A stretch of DNA of 8,818 nucleotides from Alistipes sp. CAG:268 (lineage in GTDB: Bacteria > Bacteroidota > Bacteroidia > Bacteroidales > Rikenellaceae). Shown here one piece after another: positions 1 through 5,879 of the stretch. Location: contig FR891985.1 of the NCBI GenBank assembly GCA_000434235.1, positions 34,943 through 43,760 of the forward strand. The letters run 5' to 3'. Numbering within the stretch: position 1 is the stretch's first letter; each line of letters starts with the position of its first letter. The position numbers were made by a program, and so were the translations under genes. Under the pieces are notes generated by a model. The model was not told where the DNA came from. It saw nothing but the letters and a program-made list of their open reading frames with translations, and did no database searches.

Positions 1-819
1 GTGTTTGAGGATGTCGTCGAGCGTGTAGCCGTCCTGGCCGACGGTCACCACCTTCAGGCGCATGTTCTCGAAAACGAGGCCCTTCTCCCGGTTGGCGCCG
101 AAGAGCATCTTCTCGCCGTGGCGCAGGGTGATCGTCCGCTCGGCGCGCGTGGCTTTGTCGGCGGCAAATGCAGCGTGGGTCTTGTCGTTGAAGATCACGC
201 AGTTCTGCATCACCTCGACCACCGACATGCCCCGGTGCATCGCAGCAGCCACCATGCACTCCTTCGAGAGCTGTACCTCCATGTCGATCGAGCGGGCGAA
301 GAACGTGCCCTTGGCGCCGATGACCAGTTCGCCCGGGTTGAACGGCTTCTCGACCGTTCCGTAGGGTGACGTCTTGGTGATCTTGCCGAGCTTCGATGTG
401 GGCGAGTACTGGCCCTTCGTCAGTCCGTAGATCTCGTTGTTGAAGAGGATGACGTTCAGGTCCACGTTGCGGCGGATGGCGTGGATGAAGTGGTTGCCGC
501 CGATGGCCAGCGAGTCGCCGTCACCGGTCGTCACCCAGACGTTCAGGCGCGGGTTGGCGACCTTCACGCCCGTAGCCACGGCATTGGCACGTCCGTGGAT
601 GGAGTGGAAGCCGAAGGTCTTCATGTAGTAGATGAAGCGCGACGAGCAGCCGATACCCGACACGAACGTGAAGAGGTTGTGCGGCGTGTCGGTAGCGTCG
701 GCAATCTCGGGCAGCGCACGCTGCACGGCGTTCAGGATGGCATGGTCGCCGCATCCGGGGCACCAGCGCACCTCCTGGTCGCTTTTGAAATCTGCGGGGG
801 TGTATTTGTAGTCTGCCAT
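1..819 (-). CDS. korB: 2-oxoglutarate/2-oxoacid:ferredoxin oxidoreductase, beta subunit (3' end outside window)
   Basis: This is the thiamine-diphosphate-binding subunit that, with KorA, oxidatively decarboxylates 2-oxoglutarate or a related 2-oxoacid to the acyl-CoA and reduces ferredoxin in the cytoplasm. The 273 visible residues begin MADYKYTPADF. CPGCGDH at 20-26 gives a CxxC pair; C58 (GIGCSSR) and C207 (QNCVIFND) complete the four cysteines expected for the single [4Fe-4S] cluster. GDGDSLAIGGNH at 99-110 and NNEIYGLTKGQ at 127-137 are the TPP/Mg2+ motifs. The frame is still open at base 1; family members are about 330-340 aa, so roughly the last 60-70 residues are missing (inference). 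The ATG lies only 4 nt after the korA stop, so the two genes are almost certainly co-transcribed and translationally coupled. Substrate preference among 2-oxoacids cannot be read from the sequence. Confidence 0.95.
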   Translation of the reverse strand, partial: MADYKYTPADFKSDQEVRWCPGCGDHAILNAVQRALPEIADATDTPHNLFTFVSGIGCSSRFIYYMKTFGFHSIHGRANAVATGVKVANPRLNVWVTTGDGDSLAIGGNHFIHAIRRNVDLNVILFNNEIYGLTKGQYSPTSKLGKITKTSPYGTVEKPFNPGELVIGAKGTFFARSIDMEVQLSKECMVAAAMHRGMSVVEVMQNCVIFNDKTHAAFAADKATRAERTITLRHGEKMLFGANREKGLVFENMRLKVVTVGQDGYTLDDILKH

Positions 820-823
820 GGCG

Positions 824-2668
824 TTATTTCAGTAAGGATTCGAATTTTTCGCGAAGCTCGACGATCGTGAACGGTTGTCCTTCGCACTTGTTGTACTGCT
901 CGTAGCTGAACTCCTGCAGCTCGTGGCGGAGGTAGTTGGCGAACTGTCCCTCGTTGAGCTCGCAGACGACGATCTTCTTGAAGCGCGAGAAGATCTCGCG
1001 GACGCCGTGCGGCAGCGGGTGGATGTAGTTGAAGTGGCAGAGCGAGACGCGGTGTCCCTCGCGGCGCAGGTCGTCCACGGCGTTCTGCAGGTGGCCGCGC
1101 GTACCGCCCCAGCCGACGACGAGCAGGTCGCCCTCCTCATCGCCCCAGACCTTCTGCACGGGGATATCCTCGGCAACCAGGGCTACCTTGGCCGCACGTG
1201 TATCGACCATCTTCTGGTGGTTGGCCGGATCGGTCGAGATGCTGCCCTTCACGCTGTCCTTCTCCAGACCGCCGACGCGGTGCTCGAGGCCCACCTTTCC
1301 GGGGAATGCCCAGCCGCGGGCGAGCCGTTCGTTGCGCACGTAGGGCATGAAGCCTCCTTCGGGGGCTTCGTCCACGATCGGGGGGCAGATCTTCGGGTAG
1401 TCCTTCATCGAGGGGATGCGCCACGGCTCTGAACCGTTGGCGATGAATCCGTCGGTGAGCAGCACGACAGGCGTCATGTGTTCCATGGCCAGGCGGCCTG
1501 CTTCGAAGGCGAAGTGGAAGCAGTCGCTGGGCGACGAGGCAGCCACGACGATCACCGGGCACTCTCCGTTGCGTCCGTAGAGGGCCTGTGCCAGGTCGCT
1601 CTGCTCGGTCTTGGTGGGCAGGCCCGTCGAGGGGCCGCCGCGCTGCACATCGACAACGACGAGCGGCAGCTCGGTCATGACGGCCAGACCCAGCGCCTCG
1701 CTCTTGAGCGAGAGGCCCGGGCCCGAGGTGGTCGTCACGGCGAAGTTGCCGGCATAGGCGGCACCGATGGCCGTGCAGATTCCCGCGATCTCGTCCTCGG
1801 CCTGTACGGTCTTCACGCCGAGGTCCTTGCGCTTGGCCAGCTCCTCGAGGATAACCGTGGCCGGGGTGATCGGGTACGAGCCGCAGAAGAGCGGCAGCCC
1901 GGCCTTCTCGGCGGCGGCGCAGAGGCCCCATGCCGTGGCGATGTTGCCCGAGATCGAGCGGTAGGTGCCCTTCTCGAGGGGTGCGGCGGCTACGGTGTAG
2001 TTGTTGGCGAACTGGTGCGTGTTGGCCGCGTAGTTGTACCCGGCGTCGATGGCCAGTTTGTTGGCCTGGGCGATGGCGGGGTTCTTTTTGGCGAATTTCG
2101 TATCGAGGTAACGCTTGGCGTAGTCTTCCGGACGGTCGAAGAGCCAGAAACAGATGCCCAGTGCGAACATGTTCTTGCACTTGACGACCGACTTGTTGTC
2201 GAGTCCGGTCTCCTTGAGTGCCTCGCGCGTCATCGTGGTGATGTCGGGGATGACCACGTTGTACTCGTCGAGTTTCAGCTCCTCGATGGGATCGAGCGTG
2301 GCGAATCCGGCCTTCTTGAGGTGCTCCTCGGTGATCGAGTCTCCGTCGATGATCACCGTGGCGCCCGGCTTGAGCCATTTGCGGTTGGCCTTGAGTGCCG
2401 CGGGGTTCATGGCGACCAGTACGTCGCAATAGTCACCGGGGTTCAGTTCGCGGTGGTCGCCGAAGTGTACCTGGAATCCCGATACGCCGGCGACGGTACC
2501 TTGCGGAGCTCGAATTTCGGCGGGGTAGTCGGGGAAGGTCGAGATGCCGTTTCCCAGCAACGCCGAGGTGTCGGAGAAAAGCGTGCCTGTGAGCTGCATG
2601 CCGTCGCCCGAGTCGCCCGAAAAGCGGATCACGACGTCCCGCAACTCCCGCACTTTGGTCTGTTCCAT
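824..2668 (-). CDS. korA: 2-oxoglutarate/2-oxoacid:ferredoxin oxidoreductase, fused gamma/alpha subunit
   Basis: This 614-aa protein is the partner of KorB and carries the CoA-binding and pyrimidine-binding domains of the enzyme. Residues 1 to about 190 form the gamma domain, starting with RFSGDSGDGMQLTG (15-28), the glycine-rich signature of that domain. Residues from about 240 form the alpha part: YPITPATV (265-272), TSGPGLSLKSEALGLA (314-329) and DVQRGGPSTGLPTKTEQSDL (340-359) are classic PFOR/KOR alpha motifs. The fused gamma-alpha order and about 610 aa length are usual for Bacteroidetes KorA. The chosen ATG directly precedes the conserved gamma domain and sits about 35 nt downstream of a TAnnTTTG box. 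No separate ferredoxin (korD-like) gene is visible. The first gene of a korA-korB operon; no truncation or missing motif was seen. Confidence 0.96.
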   Translation of the reverse strand: MEQTKVRELRDVVIRFSGDSGDGMQLTGTLFSDTSALLGNGISTFPDYPAEIRAPQGTVAGVSGFQVHFGDHRELNPGDYCDVLVAMNPAALKANRKWLKPGATVIIDGDSITEEHLKKAGFATLDPIEELKLDEYNVVIPDITTMTREALKETGLDNKSVVKCKNMFALGICFWLFDRPEDYAKRYLDTKFAKKNPAIAQANKLAIDAGYNYAANTHQFANNYTVAAAPLEKGTYRSISGNIATAWGLCAAAEKAGLPLFCGSYPITPATVILEELAKRKDLGVKTVQAEDEIAGICTAIGAAYAGNFAVTTTSGPGLSLKSEALGLAVMTELPLVVVDVQRGGPSTGLPTKTEQSDLAQALYGRNGECPVIVVAASSPSDCFHFAFEAGRLAMEHMTPVVLLTDGFIANGSEPWRIPSMKDYPKICPPIVDEAPEGGFMPYVRNERLARGWAFPGKVGLEHRVGGLEKDSVKGSISTDPANHQKMVDTRAAKVALVAEDIPVQKVWGDEEGDLLVVGWGGTRGHLQNAVDDLRREGHRVSLCHFNYIHPLPHGVREIFSRFKKIVVCELNEGQFANYLRHELQEFSYEQYNKCEGQPFTIVELREKFESLLK

Positions 2669-2702
2669 TGTGTTTTAGATTAGTTGGTAGTTTATGGTTC
2701 TA

Positions 2703-2710
2703 CAAATATA
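2703..2710 (-). promoter_or_regulatory. Bacteroidetes-type -7 box for korAB
   Basis: Read on the minus strand this is TATATTTG, an exact match to the Bacteroidetes -7 consensus TAnnTTTG. It lies 34 nt upstream of the korA ATG in an AT-rich stretch. A clean -33 TTTG is not present at the expected 19-21 nt spacing; the nearest candidate is within GTTTAC at about 2737-2742. The promoter call therefore rests on the -7 box and position. Confidence 0.55.
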
Positions 2711-2848
2711 CGATTTTATTGTTAGATTATTCACAGTAAACGTTTTTTTTGTGCGTTTCCCTCGTTTTTCCTGGATGTGGATTTTTCGTTTCGGCGTTTT
2801 AGTCTGAATTACTGTGATTTATGCTTCTTTTGCAATTCGGTTCGGCAT

Positions 2849-2867
2849 CCGGGGCAGTTCGCCGGAT
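2849..2867. repeat. Left copy of imperfect direct repeat flanking the phage-like module
   Basis: CCGGGGCA-GTT-CGCCGGAT occurs here, between the korA promoter and the terminator of the repressor gene. A second copy, CCGGGGCA-T-CGCCGGAT, is at 5846-5862 just after the terL stop. All 16 arm bases match; only the centre differs (3 nt versus 1 nt). The element also contains an internal inverted repeat (ATCCGG at 2847-2852 with CCGGAT at 2862-2867). Its role is unknown; an attachment-site remnant is one possibility, chance GC-rich similarity another. Confidence 0.35.
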
Positions 2868-2878
2868 TACCTATATAT

Positions 2879-2924
2879 AAGAGCCCCGGCCGGTGCTGCG
2901 CGGGGCAGCCGGTCGGGGCTCTTT
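2879..2924 (-). terminator. Intrinsic terminator of the XRE/S24 repressor gene
   Basis: A 13-bp stem (2881-2893 with 2909-2921, one G-T wobble, extendable by two A-T pairs) closes a 15-nt loop. On the minus strand it is followed by TTATATATA, so it can end the transcript of the repressor gene, whose stop lies about 85 nt upstream. On the plus strand the stem is followed by CTTTT, so it may also work in the other direction. The stretch 2669-3006 holds no gene: it contains the korA promoter, the repeat at 2849-2867 and this terminator. Confidence 0.75.
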
Positions 2925-3006
2925 TCCCGATTCCGGTTCGGGCGGTCTTCGGGGCAGCGTCTTTGGCGGGGATGCGGCAGAGGCCGCTCTTCGCCGCCTG
3001 TGCCGG

Positions 3007-3681
3007 TCAGCGCATGGAGTTCATGCGGATGCTGGCCTTGACCAGCGCGATGGCGCGGATGCGCGCGACCTCGATCTCCTTGTCGGCATGGTGCGGGTTC
3101 TGGCTCACCAGCCGCACACAGTCGGGACGTTCGGATTTCTGGATGTATTTCACGGTGACATACTCCTCGCCGTCGATGTCGATCGAGAGCAGGTACATGT
3201 CGCCCCAGAAGATGTCGTTGATGTCGTTCAGCTGTTTGTAAAGGACGATGTCGCCGCTTTTGAGCAACGGGTACATCGAGTCGCCCCGCACGTAGAGGGC
3301 TCCGTCGCATTTGGGCAGGTTCGGGATATGGATGAAATTGACGGGTTTCAGATTGGCGTGGTCGGTGAAGAGCGGGACGAGTCCGGCGGTTCCCTCGATC
3401 GAGTAGAGCGGGACACTCTGCAGCGGCAGCGAGTTGTCGGTGCGGTGCCTGTAGGCGGTCAGGTCGGGTTCGGCGTTGAACATCTGTCCCTGTGCGGAGT
3501 CGAGCCATTCGGGATTTACGTTCAATTCCTGAACAAGGATGTTCCGGTTGCGGGTCGAGAGTCCCGCCTTGCCCGTCTCGATCATCGAGAGGGCCGCTTT
3601 CCCTATTCCAAGCCGTTGAGCGAGCTGCTCTTGCGTCAGACCGAGTTGCTTTCGTATCAGTTTTACCCGTTCATTTACCAT
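3007..3681 (-). CDS. XRE-family transcriptional repressor with S24 (LexA/CI-like) self-cleavage domain
   Basis: This 224-aa protein joins an N-terminal helix-turn-helix domain (about 4-60; LTQEQLAQRLGIGKAALSMI at 15-34 covers the recognition region) to a C-terminal S24 peptidase domain. The catalytic serine is S135 in VRGDSMYPLLKSGD and the likely lysine is K178 in VTVKYI. An Ala-Gly pair at A99-G100 (EGTAGLV) lies 35 residues before the serine, close to the LexA geometry, so RecA-stimulated self-cleavage is plausible. The expected role is a DNA-binding repressor controlling its own gene and the divergent plus-strand unit. The ATG at 3681 gives the full HTH and is about 70 nt below a good promoter. 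Such regulators occur in prophages and as stand-alone regulators; the neighbouring terminase favours a phage origin. Which genes it controls is inference. Confidence 0.9.
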   Translation of the reverse strand: MVNERVKLIRKQLGLTQEQLAQRLGIGKAALSMIETGKAGLSTRNRNILVQELNVNPEWLDSAQGQMFNAEPDLTAYRHRTDNSLPLQSVPLYSIEGTAGLVPLFTDHANLKPVNFIHIPNLPKCDGALYVRGDSMYPLLKSGDIVLYKQLNDINDIFWGDMYLLSIDIDGEEYVTVKYIQKSERPDCVRLVSQNPHHADKEIEVARIRAIALVKASIRMNSMR

Positions 3682-3727
3682 ATTTCATCGGAATTTTTTA
3701 TATCAAAAATTCAAACTTTTTGCATTA

Positions 3728-3746
3728 ATATTCAATATTTGAATAT
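3728..3746. promoter_or_regulatory. Palindromic candidate operator in the switch region
   Basis: ATATTCAA-TAT-TTGAATAT is a perfect 8-bp inverted repeat around a 3-nt centre, the size and symmetry expected for a dimeric HTH repressor site. It overlaps the first base of the plus-strand -7 box and lies just inside the start of the minus-strand transcript, so one bound dimer could affect both promoters. A half site (ATTCAA) is at 3709-3714. The region is AT-rich, so chance palindromes are a real concern. Confidence 0.5.
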
Positions 3747-3753
3747 ATATTTG
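3746..3753 (+). promoter_or_regulatory. -7 box driving the 95-aa gene and terL
   Basis: TATATTTG matches TAnnTTTG exactly. A TTTG at 3719-3722 could be the -33 element, but its 23-nt spacing is longer than the usual 19-21. Transcription would begin near 3760, giving a leader of about 58 nt before the ATG at 3818. No other plus-strand -7 match was found between here and terL. Confidence 0.5.
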
Positions 3754-3758
3754 CATTG

Positions 3759-3789
3759 CAAAGTTAAACAATTTATTTATATCCGCAAG
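3759..3789 (-). promoter_or_regulatory. Promoter of the XRE/S24 repressor gene
   Basis: On the minus strand TAACTTTG (3766 down to 3759) fits the -7 consensus TAnnTTTG, and CTTG (3789 down to 3786) sits 19 nt upstream as a near-consensus -33 TTTG. The predicted start near 3752 lies beside the plus-strand -7 box at 3746-3753, so the two promoters face each other and overlap. The 13-bp palindrome TTTGCATTGCAAA (3750-3762) is formed by the TTTG ends of the two boxes. Confidence 0.6.
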
Positions 3790-3817
3790 TCAATTTGCGA
3801 AAAAAGCTTCATTTTCA

Positions 3818-4105
3818 ATGTCCTATTCCGTTCCATCTGAACTTTACCGGGAAGTCGCCCTGCGGTTGTCGGAGGCGATCGGGAGCGGGGGCTACTTTTC
3901 GGGAACACTCGCTTTTGCGTGGGGCGAAGCGGAGTGTCGTCTGACAGCCTCGGTGATCGTCTACCGGCAACGGATCTCTGCTCCCGACGGCCAGGCCGAC
4001 GTCATCTCGCGTCTGGTTCCCGTCTGGTGGGAGTTCCACACCGCGTTCGACGGCGTCGAGCAACTCAACGACTTCTCTTTCGAAGAGCTCGGCGCCTGGA
4101 TCTGA
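3818..4105 (+). CDS. Conserved-looking 95-aa protein of unknown function
   Basis: The 95-aa product begins MSYSVPSELYREVALRLSEA and ends EELGAWI. It has no signal peptide, no membrane segment and no helix-turn-helix that I can see. The middle looks like beta strands (FSGTLAFAWG, CRLTASVIVYRQR), followed by a striking VPVWWEFHT (about 66-74) and LNDFSFEELGAW at the end, suggesting a small globular alpha/beta domain. The chosen ATG is the first in frame, about 58 nt below the predicted plus-strand start; there is no clear Shine-Dalgarno, only an A-rich GAAAAAAG upstream. It is divergent from the repressor and upstream of terL, the place where a phage would carry an early gene, an antirepressor or a small terminase. 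Its predicted fold does not resemble a typical HTH-containing small terminase. I do not recognise the family with confidence and assign no function. Confidence 0.75.
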   Translation: MSYSVPSELYREVALRLSEAIGSGGYFSGTLAFAWGEAECRLTASVIVYRQRISAPDGQADVISRLVPVWWEFHTAFDGVEQLNDFSFEELGAWI

Positions 4106-4146
4106 GGCGCGTCTGCGGCAGACCGCCGTTCCCCTGCCCTTGTTGC

Positions 4147-4211
4147 CGGAGCTTTCCGGTCTGTTTCTCCGGCTCCTCCTTCCCGGGTGCGGCGCTGCCC
4201 GCCGGAGAAAC
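4147..4211 (+). repeat. Competing inverted repeats in the terL leader
   Basis: Three complementary arms occur in the 168-nt gap after the 95-aa gene. CCGGA-GCTT-TCCGG (4147-4160) makes a small hairpin. GTTTCTCCGGC (4164-4174) pairs perfectly over 11 bp with GCCGGAGAAAC (4201-4211). CCGGAG at 4147-4152 could instead pair with CTCCGG at 4168-4173. Such mutually exclusive pairings resemble an attenuator. There is no T-run after these stems, so they are not terminators themselves. Confidence 0.5.
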
Positions 4212-4265
4212 CCTGAACAAGAACCTCCCCGCCGCGGCGCCGCGCATCGGGTTCGACAAAAAATT

Positions 4266-4295
4266 CCGATCAGATGACTGCTTCGAAGCAATCGG
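4266..4295 (+). repeat. Hairpin enclosing the first ATG of the terL frame
   Basis: CCGAT (4266-4270) pairs with ATCGG (4291-4295), and inside lies the 12-bp perfect palindrome TGCTTCGAAGCA (4279-4290). The ATG at 4274 is in the loop region between these arms. The hairpin abuts the terminator stem that begins at 4296, an arrangement often seen in leaders where one stem influences the next. Confidence 0.4.
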
Positions 4296-5839
4296 CCTCT
4301 GCGGGGGAGTCCCCCGCGGAGGTTTTCTTTCCCGGTATCGGACGGCTTCTTGTTCCGTATGGGCAAACGTCGTCCGGTGATTCTTTAGTATGCGGCGGTT
4401 GCGACTTTTTTTCGCACCCGGCCGCATGTAACTCCGTGGCGTTTGCCGATTTTGCCCTCGGTGTCTATCCCTTCCTGGTGCTGCAGCCCTTCCACCGCAC
4501 CTACTACCGGGTGCTGGAGGCCTTCGCTGCGGGGCGCATCCGCCGGCTGATCGTCACCATGCCCCCGCAGCACGGCAAGAGCCTCGGGGCATCGACGCTC
4601 CTGCCGGCCTATGTGCTGGGACTCGACCCCGACTGCCGGGTGGCGATCGCCTCCTACTCGGGTTCCCTGGCCTCGAAGTTCAACCGCCGGGTGCAGCGGA
4701 TCCTCGAATCGCGCGAGTATGCCTCCTTCTTTCCGGCGACGACGATCAAGTGCGGCTCGAAACCGCCGGGCTACATCCGCACCTCCGAGGAGGTCGAGAT
4801 CGTCGGACGTCGCGGCGGGCTGCTGTCTGTAGGGCGCGAGGGTTCGCTGACGGGCAACCGCGTGGACTGCTTCATCCTCGACGACCTTTACAAGGATGCG
4901 CTTGAGGCCAACTCGCCGATCGTGCGGGCCAACTGCTGGGAGTGGTACACCTCGGTGGTGCGGACTCGGATGCACAACGCCTCGCGAGAGCTGGTGGTCT
5001 TCACGCGCTGGCACGAGGAGGATCTCATCGGCTCGATCCGCGAGCGCGAGCCGGTCGAGGAGCTGCTGGCTTGGGAGCAGCTCGATGCGCTGCCGTCCGA
5101 CGGCTGGCTGCACCTCAATTTCGAGGCGCTCAAGTGCGGGCCTCCGTCGCCGATCGATCCGCGTCTTCCGGGACAGGCGCTGTGGGAGGAGCAGCACGGC
5201 GCTACGCTGCTGGCAGCCAAACGGCGGCTCGATCCGCTGCAGTTCGAGGCGATGTACCAGGGGCACCCTTCGGCCCGCGAGGGGCTGCTCTACGGGCCGA
5301 ACCTGACCGAGTACGAGTGTCTGCCGCGCGAGATCGTCCGTTGGGCGAACTACACCGATACGGCCGATACGGGCGACGACTACCTCTGCTCGCTCTGTTA
5401 TGCGGTCGATGCCGACGGTGCGGTCTACGTCACCGATGCGGTCTATTCGCGTGAACCGATGGAGGTGACCGAGCCGCTCGTGGCCGAGATGCTCGTGCGG
5501 TCGGGCACGCGCGAGGCGTTCGTCGAGAGCAACAACGGTGGCCGCGGTTTTGCCCGGGCCGTGCAGGCGCGGGCTCCGGACGTACGGGTCGAGTGGTTCC
5601 ATCAGGGGGCCAACAAGGAGGCCCGGATCCTCTCGAACTCCGCTACGGTACAGCACTGCCTCCGCTTCCCGAAGGGGTGGCGCACCCGGTGGCCCGAGCT
5701 CCATGCCCACCTGACGACCTACCGGCGACAGTTCCGGGCCAACCGCTGGCACGACGCGGCGGATGTGGTGACCGGGATCGTCGAGCGCGAAGTCTCCGGC
5801 CGCGGGGGCAAGCGCCTGCGGGGCGTGCGTTTCCTCTGA
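4274..5839 (+). CDS. terL: Phage-type terminase large subunit (TerL), orphan
   Basis: The protein (521 aa from the first ATG) is a DNA-packaging motor homologue: ATPase plus RNase H-like nuclease. Motifs with 521-aa numbering: Walker A MPPQHGKS (96-103); Walker B CFILDD (199-204); coupling motif FTRWHEEDL (243-251); the inter-domain YQGHPSAREG (328-337). The nuclease acids are D362/D365 in YTDTADTGDD, E418 in AFVESNNGG, and D494/D497 in HDAADVV. All key residues look intact. The start is uncertain. Codons 1-54 (to 4435) contain a terminator hairpin and a second large hairpin, use codons such as TTA and GTA, and precede the conserved domain. The in-frame GTG at 4436 (giving 467 aa) would fit family length better. 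Normally TerL follows TerS and precedes the portal gene, and neither is present. The repressor and 95-aa gene are its only phage-like neighbours. Confidence 0.92.
   Translation: MTASKQSASAGESPAEVFFPGIGRLLVPYGQTSSGDSLVCGGCDFFSHPAACNSVAFADFALGVYPFLVLQPFHRTYYRVLEAFAAGRIRRLIVTMPPQHGKSLGASTLLPAYVLGLDPDCRVAIASYSGSLASKFNRRVQRILESREYASFFPATTIKCGSKPPGYIRTSEEVEIVGRRGGLLSVGREGSLTGNRVDCFILDDLYKDALEANSPIVRANCWEWYTSVVRTRMHNASRELVVFTRWHEEDLIGSIREREPVEELLAWEQLDALPSDGWLHLNFEALKCGPPSPIDPRLPGQALWEEQHGATLLAAKRRLDPLQFEAMYQGHPSAREGLLYGPNLTEYECLPREIVRWANYTDTADTGDDYLCSLCYAVDADGAVYVTDAVYSREPMEVTEPLVAEMLVRSGTREAFVESNNGGRGFARAVQARAPDVRVEWFHQGANKEARILSNSATVQHCLRFPKGWRTRWPELHAHLTTYRRQFRANRWHDAADVVTGIVEREVSGRGGKRLRGVRFL
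4296..4330 (+). terminator. Strong intrinsic terminator (or attenuator) at the start of the terL frame
   Basis: A 12-bp GC-rich stem (4296-4307 with 4311-4322, one T-G wobble, loop AGT) is followed by TTTTCTTT (4323-4330). By shape this is a textbook rho-independent terminator for plus-strand transcripts. It lies about 190 nt after the 95-aa gene stop and 20 nt after the first ATG of the terL open frame. It should block most transcripts from reaching terL unless antitermination occurs, because no TAnnTTTG box was found between it and the conserved part of terL. Confidence 0.75.
4390..4427. repeat. Large hairpin with T7 loop upstream of the probable terL start
   Basis: ATGCGGC (4390-4396) pairs with GCCGCAT (4421-4427) and TGCGA (4400-4404) with TCGCA (4412-4416). 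With one bulge and a wobble, the whole forms a stem of about 15 bp closed by CTTTTTT (4405-4411). It ends 8 nt before the GTG at 4436. In RNA it could hide or expose that start. In DNA it is a near-palindrome of the kind used as a protein-binding site. Its function is not known. Confidence 0.5.
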
Positions 5840-5845
5840 CGCCGG

Positions 5846-5862
5846 CCGGGGCATCGCCGGAT
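5846..5862. repeat. Right copy of imperfect direct repeat flanking the phage-like module
   Basis: CCGGGGCA-T-CGCCGGAT lies 6 nt after the terL stop and matches the copy at 2849-2867 except for the length of the centre. The two copies lie on either side of repressor, 95-aa gene and terL, about 3.0 kb apart, in the same orientation. Confidence 0.35.
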
Positions 5863-5879
5863 CCGTCTTCGCACCCCGC

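Noticed and set aside
1137..2429. Long open frame of 430 codons overlapping korA in another minus-strand frame
   Set aside because: It is an out-of-frame shadow of a clear korA gene; the translation is Arg/Gly/His-rich with no recognisable motif, as expected in GC-rich DNA.
1478..2683. 401-codon plus-strand frame opposite korA
   Set aside because: Antisense shadow of korA with low-complexity Gly/Val/Arg composition and no motif.
3919..4380. 153-codon plus-strand frame spanning the gap between the 95-aa gene and terL
   Set aside because: Overlaps the better-supported 95-aa gene, and its composition (Arg, Cys, Pro, Ser) is not protein-like; the gap is better explained by RNA structure.
4266..4427. 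Possible cos/pac packaging site
   Set aside because: Hairpins beside terL invite this reading, but nothing in the sequence distinguishes a packaging site from a transcription leader, so it is not called as a feature.
4359..4431. Two tiny frames, 4359-4388 (9 codons) and 4390-4431 (13 codons), just before the GTG at 4436
   Set aside because: They could be leader peptides, but there is no ribosome-binding site and the second coincides with the hairpin arms; too short to support as genes.
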